From the NCBI RefSeq assembly GCF_023072595.1, contig NZ_JALLGK010000011.1:1-64000 (forward strand): a DNA stretch of 64,000 bases, written 5' to 3'. Shown here in pieces: positions 16,423-24,769 of the stretch. The notes below the pieces were generated by a model that searched no databases, had not been told where the DNA came from, and was given only the letters and a program-made list of their open reading frames with translations. The position numbers and the translations under genes were made by a program. Origin of the DNA: Streptomyces sp. XM4193 (GTDB lineage: Bacteria; Actinomycetota; Actinomycetes; Streptomycetales; Streptomycetaceae). The first letter of the stretch is position 1, and each line of letters begins with the position of its first letter.

Positions 16423-16656
16423 ATGGAAGGCGACAGTCAACTCGAGTTGTACGACGCCGTCGCCGCCGGCTTGAAGGAGGCGCACCGCCAGGTGCGCAGG
16501 CTGCATCTCCCGGACAGTGAACGGGAGGTGCTTGTCCGGAGGCTGCTGGTCATCACTGCCGCGTCGAAGCACGATCTGGCCGCGGCATCTCGGCGACTTG
16601 ATCGGCTGATGAAGGAGTTCGAGGAGATTGCGAGAGGCCGCTTCCCCTCTGCGTAA
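16423..16656 (+). CDS. Conserved small helical protein upstream of hupS
   Basis: A 77-residue protein I recognise only as a small actinobacterial hypothetical between leuD and hupS. The whole chain looks alpha-helical, with heptad-like spacing of Leu, Val and Ile (VLVRRLLVITAASKHDL, RLDRLMKEFEEIAR), so a small helical bundle or coiled coil is likely. It has no signal peptide or membrane segment. Its codon use is like its neighbours, which supports it as a real gene. It is followed closely by the hupS promoter at 16701, so the two genes are probably separate units. Function unknown. Confidence 0.75.
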   Translation: MEGDSQLELYDAVAAGLKEAHRQVRRLHLPDSEREVLVRRLLVITAASKHDLAAASRRLDRLMKEFEEIARGRFPSA

Positions 16657-16700
16657 CTGGCAGTTCGTTGCGGCACTAGGGTGATCTGCCCGTTTCGTGT

Positions 16701-16729
16701 TTGATTTGCTGTGTATATCTGCCTACCGT
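16701..16729 (+). promoter_or_regulatory. hupS promoter
   Basis: TTGATT (16701-16706) and TACCGT (16724-16729) are spaced by 17 bases in an A/T-rich patch, giving a leader of about 45 bases before the GTG start of hupS. Good match to a housekeeping promoter. Confidence 0.55.
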
Positions 16730-16780
16730 GCGAAAAAGCTTGAACACATTCGTTCCGGCAATGTCTCCGAAGGGGAAGAC

Positions 16781-17410
16781 GTGAACAAGGCGCAGCTCGT
16801 TGAAGCAATCCAAGACCAGCTGGGCGGCCGTCAGCAGGCAGCTGAGGCGGTCGATGTCGTACTGGACGCGATCGTGCGTGCGGTGTGCTCAGGTGACCGC
16901 GTCTCGGTCACGGGCTTCGGCTCGTTCGAGAAGGTCGACCGCCCTGCCCGCTACGCCCGGAACCCGCAGACCGGAGAGCGGGTGCGGGTCAAGAAGACCT
17001 CCGTGCCGCGCTTCCGTGCGGGACAGGGATTCAAGGACCTGGTCAGCGGTACCAAGAAGCTCCCGAAGAACGACGTCGCGGTGAAGAAGGCACCCAAGGG
17101 CACCCTGTCCGGCGGTACTTCCACCAAGAAGGCCGCTGCCAAGAAGGCGGCGAAGAAGGCGGCGGCGAAGAAGACCACCACCACTGCCCGCAAGGCCGCG
17201 GCGAAGAAGACGACGGCCAAGAAGACCACCGCCAAGAAGGCGACCGCGAAGAAGTCTCCGGCCAAGAAGACGACGGCCAAGAAGACGACTGCCAAGAAGG
17301 CCACCGCGAAGAAGGCTCCGGCCAAGAAGAGCACGGCCAAGAAAGCACCGGCCCGCAAGGCCAGTGCGCGCAAGACCACTGCGAAGAAGGTCACCGCGCG
17401 CAAGCGGTGA
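16781..17410 (+). CDS. hupS: HU-family nucleoid protein with histone-H1-like tail (HupS)
   Basis: A 209-residue nucleoid-associated protein. Residues 1-95 form a normal HU domain (MNKAQLVEAI at the start, GFGSFEKVDRPARYARNPQTG in the DNA-binding arm). The remaining half is a Lys/Ala/Thr-rich tail made of AKK repeats, like the H1-like tail of HupS and mycobacterial HupB. In Streptomyces, HupS compacts DNA in spores and protects it. GTG 16781 has AAGGGGAAG just upstream. The tail contains a 60-bp DNA tandem repeat (17210-17329). Confidence 0.96.
   Translation: MNKAQLVEAIQDQLGGRQQAAEAVDVVLDAIVRAVCSGDRVSVTGFGSFEKVDRPARYARNPQTGERVRVKKTSVPRFRAGQGFKDLVSGTKKLPKNDVAVKKAPKGTLSGGTSTKKAAAKKAAKKAAAKKTTTTARKAAAKKTTAKKTTAKKATAKKSPAKKTTAKKTTAKKATAKKAPAKKSTAKKAPARKASARKTTAKKVTARKR
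17210..17329 (+). repeat. 60-bp tandem repeat in the hupS tail
   Basis: Two consecutive 60-bp units (17210-17269, 17270-17329) encode nearly the same 20 residues, built from TTAKK, ATAKK and S/APAKK pentads, with a partial third unit. They differ at a few bases only. Such repeats explain tail length variation among Streptomyces HupS proteins. Confidence 0.8.
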
Positions 17411-17428
17411 CCGCCAACTCGTCATCGC

Positions 17429-17461
17429 CGGGCCGGACTCCCCGCCGGGGGGCCCGGCCCG
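17429..17461 (+). terminator. Hairpin after hupS
   Basis: An 8-bp outer stem CGGGCCGG/CCGGCCCG with a further C-rich/G-rich inner stem begins 19 bases after the hupS stop. Likely terminator; no T-run. Confidence 0.55.
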
Positions 17462-17688
17462 CGGTGTGTTCGCGCCGGCCCCGGTCCGCGTCGCGCTTGT
17501 CTCGTACTTGCGGTGCGCCGCTGAACCCCGCGCGGTACAGCGACCGACGGGGCGTGAGCGGGTGGACGGGAGCTGACCGTCGGCCGGCCCGCTCCCGTGT
17601 CAGCCCTCCGTCGCCCGCTCGCCTGGCTGTCGCCCGCCCGGTGGGACGGGGTATCTGCCGGGCCCGCGCCTGCGGCTAGGCTCTTCGT

Positions 17689-17910
17689 ATGCAGGCCACC
17701 GCGTACACCTTCGACGCGCACACCCGTACCGGGAGTGTGCTGCTCGACGACGGCACCCCGGTTTCCTTCGACGCAGCCGCTTTTGACGCCGGGGGCCTGC
17801 TCCTGCTGCGGCCCGGGCAGCGGGTGCGTATCGAGCTCGAGGGCGGCGAGGGCCCCGTCGGCGAAGCCGAGCGGGGGCGCGTCACCGTGGTGACGCTCCA
17901 GACGTTCTGA
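17689..17910 (+). CDS. Small beta-rich protein, possible cold-shock/OB-fold-like
   Basis: A 73-residue protein, MQATAYTFDAHTRTGSVLLD at the N-terminus, then DDGTPVSFD and LLLLRPGQRVRIELEGG. The pattern of short beta strands, a Gly-rich turn and a LRPGQRVR segment recalls the compact barrel of cold-shock proteins (which have the order xGxVxF... and GxxVxF), but the RNP1/RNP2 aromatic motifs are missing. Its 3' end overlaps the cofC gene on the other strand by 29 bases. I recognise it only as a conserved hypothetical; coding potential is supported by codon bias and compact composition. Confidence 0.7.
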   Translation: MQATAYTFDAHTRTGSVLLDDGTPVSFDAAAFDAGGLLLLRPGQRVRIELEGGEGPVGEAERGRVTVVTLQTF

Positions 17911-18550
17911 GTGTGTACGGCCCGACGCCCAGTGCCAGGGCGGCGGTGAGGTCCTCTCCGGTGTCCACGTCGTGACGCACGCTCGGCACATCCGCCAGGT
18001 CCAGTTCCCGTGCGCCCGTGGCGAGATGCGAGAGTCGCGAGTTGGCGCCGAACGCGGGTACGAGAGGTTCGCCGGTCGCGGCCGACAGCAGCGTGGTGCC
18101 GGTGCCCGCCGCGTCGGTGAGGAAGGAGCGCGGCGCCAGTGCGGCGGCGTTCAGAACCCGACCGAGTTCTGCGGGGCGCAGGGCGGGAAGGTCCGCGTTG
18201 AGTGTGGCGATCGGCGCCCTCGGTGTCCGGGAGCGCACGGCGTGCGCGCCGTGGGAGAGCGCGGCGTTGAGGCCGAGACCCGGTGCGTCCGGCACCACCT
18301 GGGCCCCCAGTGCGGCGAGTTCACGACCCGCCAACCGGTCGTCGGTGACCACTGTCACAGCCCCGACCTGCGGGCACTTCAGGGCCGCTGAAACGGTGTC
18401 GAGCGCGAACGCGAGGGCGAGCGCGGGGCGCAGCACCTCGTCAGCGGCGGTCGAGAGTCTGGACTTCGCCCTGGTCAGTGGCTTGAGGGGGACGATCAGA
18501 GTCCAGCCGGTCGCGACCCCCACCCGTGCGTCACGAAGCATCGCGCCCAT
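17882..18550 (-). CDS. cofC: 2-phospho-L-lactate/phosphoenolpyruvate guanylyltransferase (F420 biosynthesis)
   Basis: A 222-residue CofC/FbiD nucleotidyltransferase that activates phosphoenolpyruvate or 2-phospholactate with GTP in coenzyme F420 synthesis. The MobA-like fold is visible: IVPLKPLTRAKSRL near the N-terminus (substrate Arg/Lys), VTVVTDD, and LNADLPALRP with the metal-binding Asp. C-terminal HDVDTGEDL is a family mark. ATG 18550 (MGAMLRD) is chosen; an in-frame ATG three codons later is possible, and the frame continues to 18664 without family sequence. It is convergent with the small gene at 17689 and divergent from the acyltransferase at 18682. Confidence 0.92.
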   Translation of the reverse strand: MGAMLRDARVGVATGWTLIVPLKPLTRAKSRLSTAADEVLRPALALAFALDTVSAALKCPQVGAVTVVTDDRLAGRELAALGAQVVPDAPGLGLNAALSHGAHAVRSRTPRAPIATLNADLPALRPAELGRVLNAAALAPRSFLTDAAGTGTTLLSAATGEPLVPAFGANSRLSHLATGARELDLADVPSVRHDVDTGEDLTAALALGVGPYTLRTSGASPR

Positions 18551-18681
18551 TCTTACCCGTGTCCGGCGCCCGGCGTTACCGTGAGGTCGACAGCGTGCGG
18601 CCGGAGCGCCACACTTGTGCGGTTGTCCTCGGCCCGTTCGGTGACAGCTGAAGCGCAACGTCAAGAGGAGATGGTGTTCGG

Positions 18682-19575
18682 GTGTCCCGCCGGAGAATCG
18701 GCTTCTGGTTCCGCTTTGCCGCGGCTTTGGTGAAGCCGCCGATGAACCTTCTCTTCAAGCGTGTCTGGCGGGGAATGGAGCATATTCCGGCCGAGGGCGG
18801 CTTTATCGCGGCTGTGAATCACAACTCGTATCTCGACCCGCTCTCCTACGCCCACTATCAGTACAACGCGGGACGGATGCCTCGCTTCCTGGCCAAGGTC
18901 AGCCTTTTCGGCAAGGGCTTCGTCGGCGGCATGATGCGCAGAACGGGCCAGATCCCCGTGTACCGCGAGACTTCCAGTGCCATAGGTGCCTTTCGTGCCG
19001 CGGTGGAGGCCATCGACCGCGGCCAGGGAGTGGTGTTCTATCCGGAGGGGACGCTCACCCGGGACCCCGAACTGTGGCCGATGGACGGCAAGACCGGGGC
19101 GGCGCGTGTCGCGCTCCGGACCAGGGCTCCGGTGATTCCGGTCGCGCAGTGGGGCGCGCACGAGGTTGTGCCGCCCTATGCGAAGAGCAAACGCATTTAT
19201 CTCTTTCCCCGTAGGACGTTGCAGGTCAAGGCCGGTCCGCCGGTCGACCTCTCCGCGTTCTACGGTGTGGAGCCCACGGCCGAGGTTCTGCGCGAGGTGA
19301 CCGACCTGATCATGGAGGCGATCACCCTGCAACTGGCGGACGTCCGCGGCGAACCCGCGCCCGCGAAGCGTCTGTCGGTCCACCGGGTCGAGGCGGCCGA
19401 GCAGCACGGCGGAGAGGCGTCCGGGAACGGGGACGCGCGGGGTGCCGGACGGCGCCGTGAGCCGCGCGGCGACCGCAGCCGCGGCGGCGGTGCGAACAGC
19501 GGCTCGTACGGCGACACGTACGGCGACAAGAACAGCAGTGACCGGAGCAGTACCTCCGAGGAGGAGAAGGCGTGA
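18682..19575 (+). CDS. 1-acyl-sn-glycerol-3-phosphate acyltransferase (PlsC family)
   Basis: A 297-residue acyltransferase of phospholipid synthesis. The catalytic HX4D motif is NHNSYLD (His47, Asp52) and the phosphate-binding motif is FYPEGT (about 119-124). The last 60 residues are polar and low in complexity (Gly, Arg, Ser, Asp), likely disordered, after the catalytic domain. GTG 18682 has AAGAGGAG upstream. The stop overlaps the gpsA start by four bases, so the acyltransferase and the enzyme that makes its glycerol-3-phosphate precursor are translationally coupled, which supports the assignment. Confidence 0.93.
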   Translation: MSRRRIGFWFRFAAALVKPPMNLLFKRVWRGMEHIPAEGGFIAAVNHNSYLDPLSYAHYQYNAGRMPRFLAKVSLFGKGFVGGMMRRTGQIPVYRETSSAIGAFRAAVEAIDRGQGVVFYPEGTLTRDPELWPMDGKTGAARVALRTRAPVIPVAQWGAHEVVPPYAKSKRIYLFPRRTLQVKAGPPVDLSAFYGVEPTAEVLREVTDLIMEAITLQLADVRGEPAPAKRLSVHRVEAAEQHGGEASGNGDARGAGRRREPRGDRSRGGGANSGSYGDTYGDKNSSDRSSTSEEEKA

Positions 19576-20573
19576 CGAAGGCGGCCGTATTCGGCAGCGG
19601 TTCCTGGGGGACGGCGTTCGCGATGGTGCTCGCGGACGCGGGGTGCGAGGTGACGATGTGGGGGCGCCGCGGTGAGATCGCCGAGGCGGTCAACTCGGAG
19701 CGCACGAACCCCGACTACCTTCCCGGCGTACAGCTCCCGGAGAACCTGCGGGCCACCACCGACCCGGCGGAGGCCGCCCATGAGGCCGAGTTCACCGTCC
19801 TCGCCGTGCCCTCCCAGACGCTGCGCGGCAACCTCGCTCTGTGGGCGGGCGAACTGCCCGCGGACACCGTGCTCGTCTCCCTGATGAAGGGCATCGAGCT
19901 GGGCACGGCGAAGCGGATGAGCGAGGTCATCGCGGAGAGCGCGGGGGCCGACCCGGGGCGCATCGCGGTGCTGTCCGGCCCCAATCTCGCCAAGGAGATC
20001 GCCGCTCGCCAGCCCGCTGCCTCGGTCGTCGCCTGTCAGGACGAGAGCGTGGCCAGGCGGATCCAGTCGGCGTGCCACACCCCGTACTTCAGGCCGTACA
20101 CCAACACCGATGTGGTGGGGTGCGAGCTCGGCGGCGCGGTGAAGAACGTGATCGGTCTCGCGGTGGGGATCGCCACCGGTATGGGCCTGGGCGACAACGC
20201 CAAGGGGTCACTGATCACGCGGGGACTGGCCGAGACCACCCGGCTGGGACTGGTGCTCGGGGCGGACCCCGCGACGTTCGCCGGGCTGGCGGGCATGGGT
20301 GACCTGGTGGCGACGTGTTCCTCGCCGCTGTCGAGGAACAACACCTTCGGCACCAACCTCGGCCGCGGGATGACCCTGGAGGAGACCATCGCGGTCACCC
20401 GGCAGACGGCGGAGGGCGTCAAGTCCTGTGAGTCCGTGCTGGATCTGGCGCAGCGGCACGGGGTGGACATGCCGATCACCGAGACGGTGGTGAGCATCGT
20501 GCACGAGGGCAAGTCGCCGAAGGCCGCGCTGAAGGATCTGATGTCGCGTTCGGCCAAGGCCGAGGTGCGCTGA
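19572..20573 (+). CDS. gpsA: Glycerol-3-phosphate dehydrogenase [NAD(P)+]
   Basis: A 333-residue dehydrogenase that reduces dihydroxyacetone phosphate to glycerol-3-phosphate for phospholipid synthesis. The Rossmann loop FGSGSWGTAF lies at residues 7-16, the catalytic Lys in GGAVKNVIGLAVG near 191, and GDLVATCSSPLSRN near 245 is typical of GpsA. GTG 19572 overlaps the end of the acyltransferase gene. Complete, normal length. Confidence 0.97.
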   Translation: MTKAAVFGSGSWGTAFAMVLADAGCEVTMWGRRGEIAEAVNSERTNPDYLPGVQLPENLRATTDPAEAAHEAEFTVLAVPSQTLRGNLALWAGELPADTVLVSLMKGIELGTAKRMSEVIAESAGADPGRIAVLSGPNLAKEIAARQPAASVVACQDESVARRIQSACHTPYFRPYTNTDVVGCELGGAVKNVIGLAVGIATGMGLGDNAKGSLITRGLAETTRLGLVLGADPATFAGLAGMGDLVATCSSPLSRNNTFGTNLGRGMTLEETIAVTRQTAEGVKSCESVLDLAQRHGVDMPITETVVSIVHEGKSPKAALKDLMSRSAKAEVR

Positions 20574-20598
20574 GTCCCAGCCGTACGAGCGGCAGTTC

Positions 20599-20646
20599 GC
20601 TGTGCCGCTGTGCCGCTGTGCCGCTGTGCCGCTGTGCCGCTGTGCG
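20599..20646 (+). repeat. 8-bp tandem repeat (GCTGTGCC) between gpsA and ddl
   Basis: Six consecutive copies of GCTGTGCC, the last with one changed base (GCTGTGCG), start 26 bases after the gpsA stop. Such a perfect short repeat is uncommon in this chromosome segment and may vary in copy number by slippage. Confidence 0.9.
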
Positions 20647-20784
20647 ACGGCGGCGACGGCGTCCGGTGTGGGTGGCTCGCGGGCGGGGCGCGAGCTGCGG
20701 GTACGCGGACTTCGCGGTGCGCTCGGTTCCGGTTCCCGTGCCGTGACTGCCGAAGAGCCCCTGCGGGGCGGTAATCTCGAGGCG

Positions 20785-21930
20785 ATGAGCACGTCTAACG
20801 CCTCCAGTCAGCCGTCCAAGCCGCGCGTCGCCGTTGTCTTCGGCGGGCGCAGCTCAGAGCACGGGATCTCCGTCGTCACCGCGGGCGCGGTACTCAACGC
20901 CATCGATCGGGACAAGTACGACGTGCTGCCGATCGGTATCACGAGGGACGGCCGCTGGGTGCGGGCCGTCGACGACCCCGCCGGAATGGCGATCGGCGGT
21001 GGCAAGCTGCCGGACGTCGACCGCCTGCCGACCCAGGGCAGCGGCAAGGTGCTGCTGCCGCTGGAGCCGACCGGCCGCGAGGTGCTCGCCTGCGAGCCCG
21101 GGTCGGTGCCCGAGGAGCTCGGCGACGTCGACGTCGTCTTCCCCGTGCTGCACGGTCCCTACGGCGAAGACGGCACGCTCCAGGGGATGTTGGAGCTCTC
21201 CGGGGTGCCCTATGTCGGCGCCGGTGTGCTCTCCAGCGCCGTCAGCATGGACAAGGAGTACATGAAGCGCGTCTTCACCTCCTACGGACTGCCGGTCGGG
21301 CCGTACACGGTGCTCAGGCCCCGCGAGTGGGAGCAGGACCGTGCGGCGGCGCGCAAGAAGGTCGTCGACTTCGCCGGCGACCACGGCTGGCCGGTCTTCG
21401 TGAAGCCCGCCCGCGCCGGTTCGTCGATGGGCATCACCAAGGTGGAGGACGTCACCGGCCTGGACGAGGCGGTGGAGGAGGCGCGGCGCCACGACCCCAA
21501 GGTCCTGGTGGAGTCGATGCTGCACGGCCGCGAAATCGAGTGCGGTGTCCTGGAGTTCGACGACGGCCCTCGTGCCAGCGTCCCCGCCGAGATTCCGCCG
21601 CCCGGTGAGCACGACTTCTACGACTTCGAGGCGAAGTACATCGATGCCGCGCCGGGTGTCATTCCGGCGCCGCTGAGCGAGGAGCAGACGGCCGAGGTGC
21701 GCCGGCTCGCGGTGGACGCCTTCGAGGCGGTCTCCTGCGAGGGCCTGGTGCGCGCGGACTTCTTCCTGCTGGACAGCGGCGAGTACGTGATCAACGAGGT
21801 CAACACGATGCCCGGCTTCACCCCCACCTCGATGTACCCGCAGATGTGGGGGGCGACCGGAGTGGGCTACTCGGAGCTGGTCGACCGTCTGCTGCAGGCC
21901 GCGCTGCACCGCTCCACCGGACTGCGCTGA
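20785..21930 (+). CDS. ddl: D-alanine--D-alanine ligase
   Basis: A 381-residue ATP-grasp ligase that makes D-Ala-D-Ala for peptidoglycan. N-terminal VAVVFGGRSSEHGISVVTAG, VFPVLHGPYGEDGTLQGMLE, the ATP-binding GWPVFVKPARAGSSMGITKV and the metal-binding end INEVNTMPGFTPTSMYP are all present. ATG 20785 gives the family N-terminus; the frame is open upstream through the 8-bp repeat but without homology. Nothing in the sequence suggests D-Ala-D-Lac (vancomycin-type) specificity, although that is not decidable by eye. Confidence 0.96.
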   Translation: MSTSNASSQPSKPRVAVVFGGRSSEHGISVVTAGAVLNAIDRDKYDVLPIGITRDGRWVRAVDDPAGMAIGGGKLPDVDRLPTQGSGKVLLPLEPTGREVLACEPGSVPEELGDVDVVFPVLHGPYGEDGTLQGMLELSGVPYVGAGVLSSAVSMDKEYMKRVFTSYGLPVGPYTVLRPREWEQDRAAARKKVVDFAGDHGWPVFVKPARAGSSMGITKVEDVTGLDEAVEEARRHDPKVLVESMLHGREIECGVLEFDDGPRASVPAEIPPPGEHDFYDFEAKYIDAAPGVIPAPLSEEQTAEVRRLAVDAFEAVSCEGLVRADFFLLDSGEYVINEVNTMPGFTPTSMYPQMWGATGVGYSELVDRLLQAALHRSTGLR

Positions 21931-22359
21931 GGCGAACGCACGGCACGTCGCCGCGTTCCGGCCCCGGCCGCGCGCGGCTCGTGACCGGGTGCGGGAGGGG
22001 TCCCACGGGCCCGAGCCCCCGGGGAACCGCGTTCGCGCGGGGACTTGGGGGCGAGCGTCGGTCGGGGGTTGTAGTCTCACTGCCGGGCGCGAGTCGTGGC
22101 CGCCGAAGGGCAGCCGTGCAGCGACACCGAGGCCCAACTGCCGAGCCGGTGTGCGTCGGTGCCGCGACCGCGGCGCCCGCCACCCGTACGAACCGGCGGG
22201 GCGGGCTCGCGTCCGCCCGCTCCGGGGGCGACGCGGACCGCGTACCGCCCCGTCCGAGGGTCGTGCGAAGCGGTCCGACCGCCCGCCTCGCACGGACCGG
22301 TGAACGCGGCAGGCAGGCCATCCGGCGAGAGGGAGCTCACCGGGCGAACACGCGGGGAG
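21931..22359. other. 429-bp region after ddl
   Basis: No supported gene on either strand. Six-frame translations are Arg/Pro/Gly-rich without family motifs, and no clear terminator or repeat was found. Confidence 0.55.
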
Positions 22360-22593
22360 CTAGAGATGGACGACCGGGCAGGTCAGTGTGCGGGTGATGC
22401 CGTTCACCTGCTGGATCCTGGCGACCACCAGACGGCCGAGCTCGTCCACCGACTCCGCCTGGGCGCGCACGATGACGTCGTAGGGCCCGGTGACGTCCTC
22501 CGCCTTCACCACACCCGGCACCTCGGCGATCGTCTCGGCGACGGTCGAGGCTTTGCCGACCTCGGTCTGGATCAGGATGTACGCCTGTACCAC
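22360..22593 (-). CDS. Stand-alone Lrp/AsnC ligand-binding (RAM) domain protein
   Basis: A 77-residue protein equal to the effector-binding RAM domain of Lrp/AsnC regulators, with no DNA-binding domain. Family landmarks are VQAYILIQTEVGKAS at the N-terminus, EVPGVVKAEDVTGPYDVIV in the middle, and RIQQVNGITRTLTCPVV at the end. Such single-domain forms oligomerise into rings and bind amino acids; they may modulate full-length Lrp proteins. ATG 22593 has GGAGG nearby. It is divergent from thiL. Confidence 0.9.
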   Translation of the reverse strand: MVQAYILIQTEVGKASTVAETIAEVPGVVKAEDVTGPYDVIVRAQAESVDELGRLVVARIQQVNGITRTLTCPVVHL

Positions 22594-22910
22594 GGGACCT
22601 CCAGGGCGGCTTCACGGAGCATGGGTGGAGAGGGGACGCCACGTTATCGCGTCGCCGCCACCAGCGGCGAGTGTCTCCCCGCGGTCAAGCGGGGCGGGTT
22701 CGCGTACGACCGGCGCGCGCACCGGCGGTCGACGCGCACGAGTGCGCCGACGGCGTCTGTGCTCCGGGCGGTACGGGGCCGGTGCGACCGGGCCCCGAGG
22801 GCGGGCGCCCCACCGTCCGGCGCCGCAACCGCGGCGACCGCCGCACCCATCGTGACCACCGCACATCTCGCGCACCAAGTCGCGCGCCACACAGCCGAAA
22901 GGGCAGACGG
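22594..22910. other. 317-bp divergent region between the RAM gene and thiL
   Basis: No gene supported. It should contain promoters for both directions, but no convincing -35/-10 pair was found by eye, and no TPP riboswitch-like structure was recognised. Confidence 0.5.
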
Positions 22911-23903
22911 ATGCTGAGTTCCACCGGGGGGCACCCCCGGACTCCCGCGACGGTCGGTGAACTGGGGGAGTTCGGGCTCATCCGGGAGCTGACCTCCCGG
23001 GTCACCGCCACTCCGGCCGTCCGGCTCGGCCCCGGTGACGACGCCGCCGTGGTCGCCGCCCCCGACCGCAGGGTGGTCGCGAGCACCGACATCCTCCTGG
23101 AGGGACGGCACTTCCGCCGCGACTGGTCCACGGCGTACGACGTGGGCCGCAAGGCGGCGGCGCAGAACCTCGCCGACATCGCCGCGATGGGTGCGGTGCC
23201 CACCGCGCTGCTGCTCGGGCTGGTCCTGCCGGCCGAACTCCCGGTGACCTGGCCCGCGGAGCTGATGGACGGCATCAGCGACGAGTGCAGGGTGGCCGGC
23301 GCCTCCGTCGCGGGCGGGGACATCACCCGGGGTGACCTGATCACGGTCGCCATCACCGCGCTCGGCGATCTCCAGGGGCGTGAGCCGGTGACCCGCTCGG
23401 GCGCGCAGCCCGGCGACGTGGTCGCGGTGACCGGCTGGCTCGGCTGGTCCGCGGCCGGGCACGCCGTACTGGCCAGGGGTTTTCGCTCCCCGAGGGCGTT
23501 CGTGGAGGCGCACCGCCGCCCGGAGCCCCCGTACCACGCGGGGCCTGCGGCGGCCGGGCTGGGCGCGACCGCGATGACGGACGTCAGCGACGGGCTCATC
23601 GCCGACCTCGGCCACATCGCCGATGCGAGCAGAGTGCTGATCGACGTGCGCTCGGCGGATTTCGACATCCCCGCGCAGATGCACGACATCGGCCAGGCGG
23701 TCGGCGTCGACCCGTTGCAGTGGGTGCTCACCGGGGGAGAGGACCACGCGATCGTGGCCACCTTCCCGCCGGACCGCAAGCTGCCGGCGCGCTGGCGCCG
23801 GATCGGCGAGGTACTGCATCCCTCCGCCCAGGCGAGGGTCACCGTCAACGGTGTGGCCTGGGACCGGGCCGGAGGCTGGGACCACTTCGGAGACAGGACA
23901 TGA
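22911..23903 (+). CDS. thiL: Thiamine-monophosphate kinase
   Basis: A 330-residue PurM/ThiL-fold kinase that makes thiamine diphosphate from thiamine monophosphate. Visible motifs: GPGDDAAVV near residue 42, a central ADIAAMGAVPTA, SVAGGDITRG, and MTDVSDGLIADLGHI near 223. ATG 22911 has AAAGGGCAG upstream. It overlaps thiD by four bases (ATGA), which makes the two translationally coupled and places both in thiamine salvage and synthesis. Confidence 0.96.
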   Translation: MLSSTGGHPRTPATVGELGEFGLIRELTSRVTATPAVRLGPGDDAAVVAAPDRRVVASTDILLEGRHFRRDWSTAYDVGRKAAAQNLADIAAMGAVPTALLLGLVLPAELPVTWPAELMDGISDECRVAGASVAGGDITRGDLITVAITALGDLQGREPVTRSGAQPGDVVAVTGWLGWSAAGHAVLARGFRSPRAFVEAHRRPEPPYHAGPAAAGLGATAMTDVSDGLIADLGHIADASRVLIDVRSADFDIPAQMHDIGQAVGVDPLQWVLTGGEDHAIVATFPPDRKLPARWRRIGEVLHPSAQARVTVNGVAWDRAGGWDHFGDRT

Positions 23904-24706
23904 ACACCACGGACTCGCCCCCTCGCGTGCTGACCGTCGCCGGCTCCGACTCCGGCGGCGGAGCCGGCATCCAGGCCGACCTCAAGACGATGCTGGCGCT
24001 CGGCACCCACGGAATGAGCGTGCTGACCGCGGTGACCGCGCAGAACTCCCTGGGCGTGCAGGGGGCCTGGGAACTTCCCGTGGCGGCGGTGCGCGCCCAG
24101 TTCCGCAGCGTGGTCGACGACATCGGGGTGCATGCGGTGAAGACCGGCATGCTCTCCTCGTCACCGGTGGTGGAGGCGGTGGCGGAGCTGCTCTCGGAGC
24201 TGACCGTGCCGGTGGTCGTCGACCCGGTCGGCGTCTCCAAGCACGGGGACCCGCTGTTGGCGGCCGACGCGCTCGAAGCGGTGCGCGGCAGGCTCCTTCC
24301 CGCCGCGACGGTGGCGACCCCCAACCTCGACGAGGTGCGCCAGCTGACCGGGATCCGCGTGGAATCGGAGCAGGACATGCGGCGTGCGGCCGAGGCCGTA
24401 CTCGCCTTCGGCCCTCGCTGGGCGCTCGTCAAGGGCGGCCATCTCGCCGACGGGAACGCGACGGACCTGCTGTCGGACGGCACCGACGAGCACTGGCTGC
24501 GCGCGCCGCGTCACCGCGTCCGGCACACGCACGGCACGGGCTGCACGCTCGCCTCCGCAGTGGCGGCGGAGCTGGCGAAGGGGCTCGAGGTGCCCGAGGC
24601 GGTGGCGGCGGGCAAGGAGTACGTCACCGGTGCGATCGCCGCCGGGTTCCCGCTGGGAGCGGGCATCGGCCCGGTCGACCACGGCTGGCGCAGCCGCCGG
24701 GACTGA
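23900..24706 (+). CDS. thiD: Hydroxymethylpyrimidine/phosphomethylpyrimidine kinase
   Basis: A 268-residue ribokinase-fold enzyme that phosphorylates HMP and HMP-P for thiamine synthesis. The N-terminal VAGSDSGGGAGIQADLKT and the C-terminal anion hole HTHGTGCTLASAVAAELA with the catalytic residues are intact, as is DPVGVSKHGDPLL. ATG start overlaps the thiL stop. A strong two-way terminator follows and also serves rpmB on the other strand. Confidence 0.97.
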   Translation: MNTTDSPPRVLTVAGSDSGGGAGIQADLKTMLALGTHGMSVLTAVTAQNSLGVQGAWELPVAAVRAQFRSVVDDIGVHAVKTGMLSSSPVVEAVAELLSELTVPVVVDPVGVSKHGDPLLAADALEAVRGRLLPAATVATPNLDEVRQLTGIRVESEQDMRRAAEAVLAFGPRWALVKGGHLADGNATDLLSDGTDEHWLRAPRHRVRHTHGTGCTLASAVAAELAKGLEVPEAVAAGKEYVTGAIAAGFPLGAGIGPVDHGWRSRRD

Positions 24707-24769
24707 GAGGGTTCCCGCCGGTCCGGTGGGCGGGGAGCGCTTCGTCTGCGGCGGACACGGCGGAAATGA

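Noticed and set aside
22911..23903. Possible TPP riboswitch before thiL
   Set aside because: No conserved thi-box elements were found in the 317 bases upstream; thiL is usually not riboswitch-controlled.
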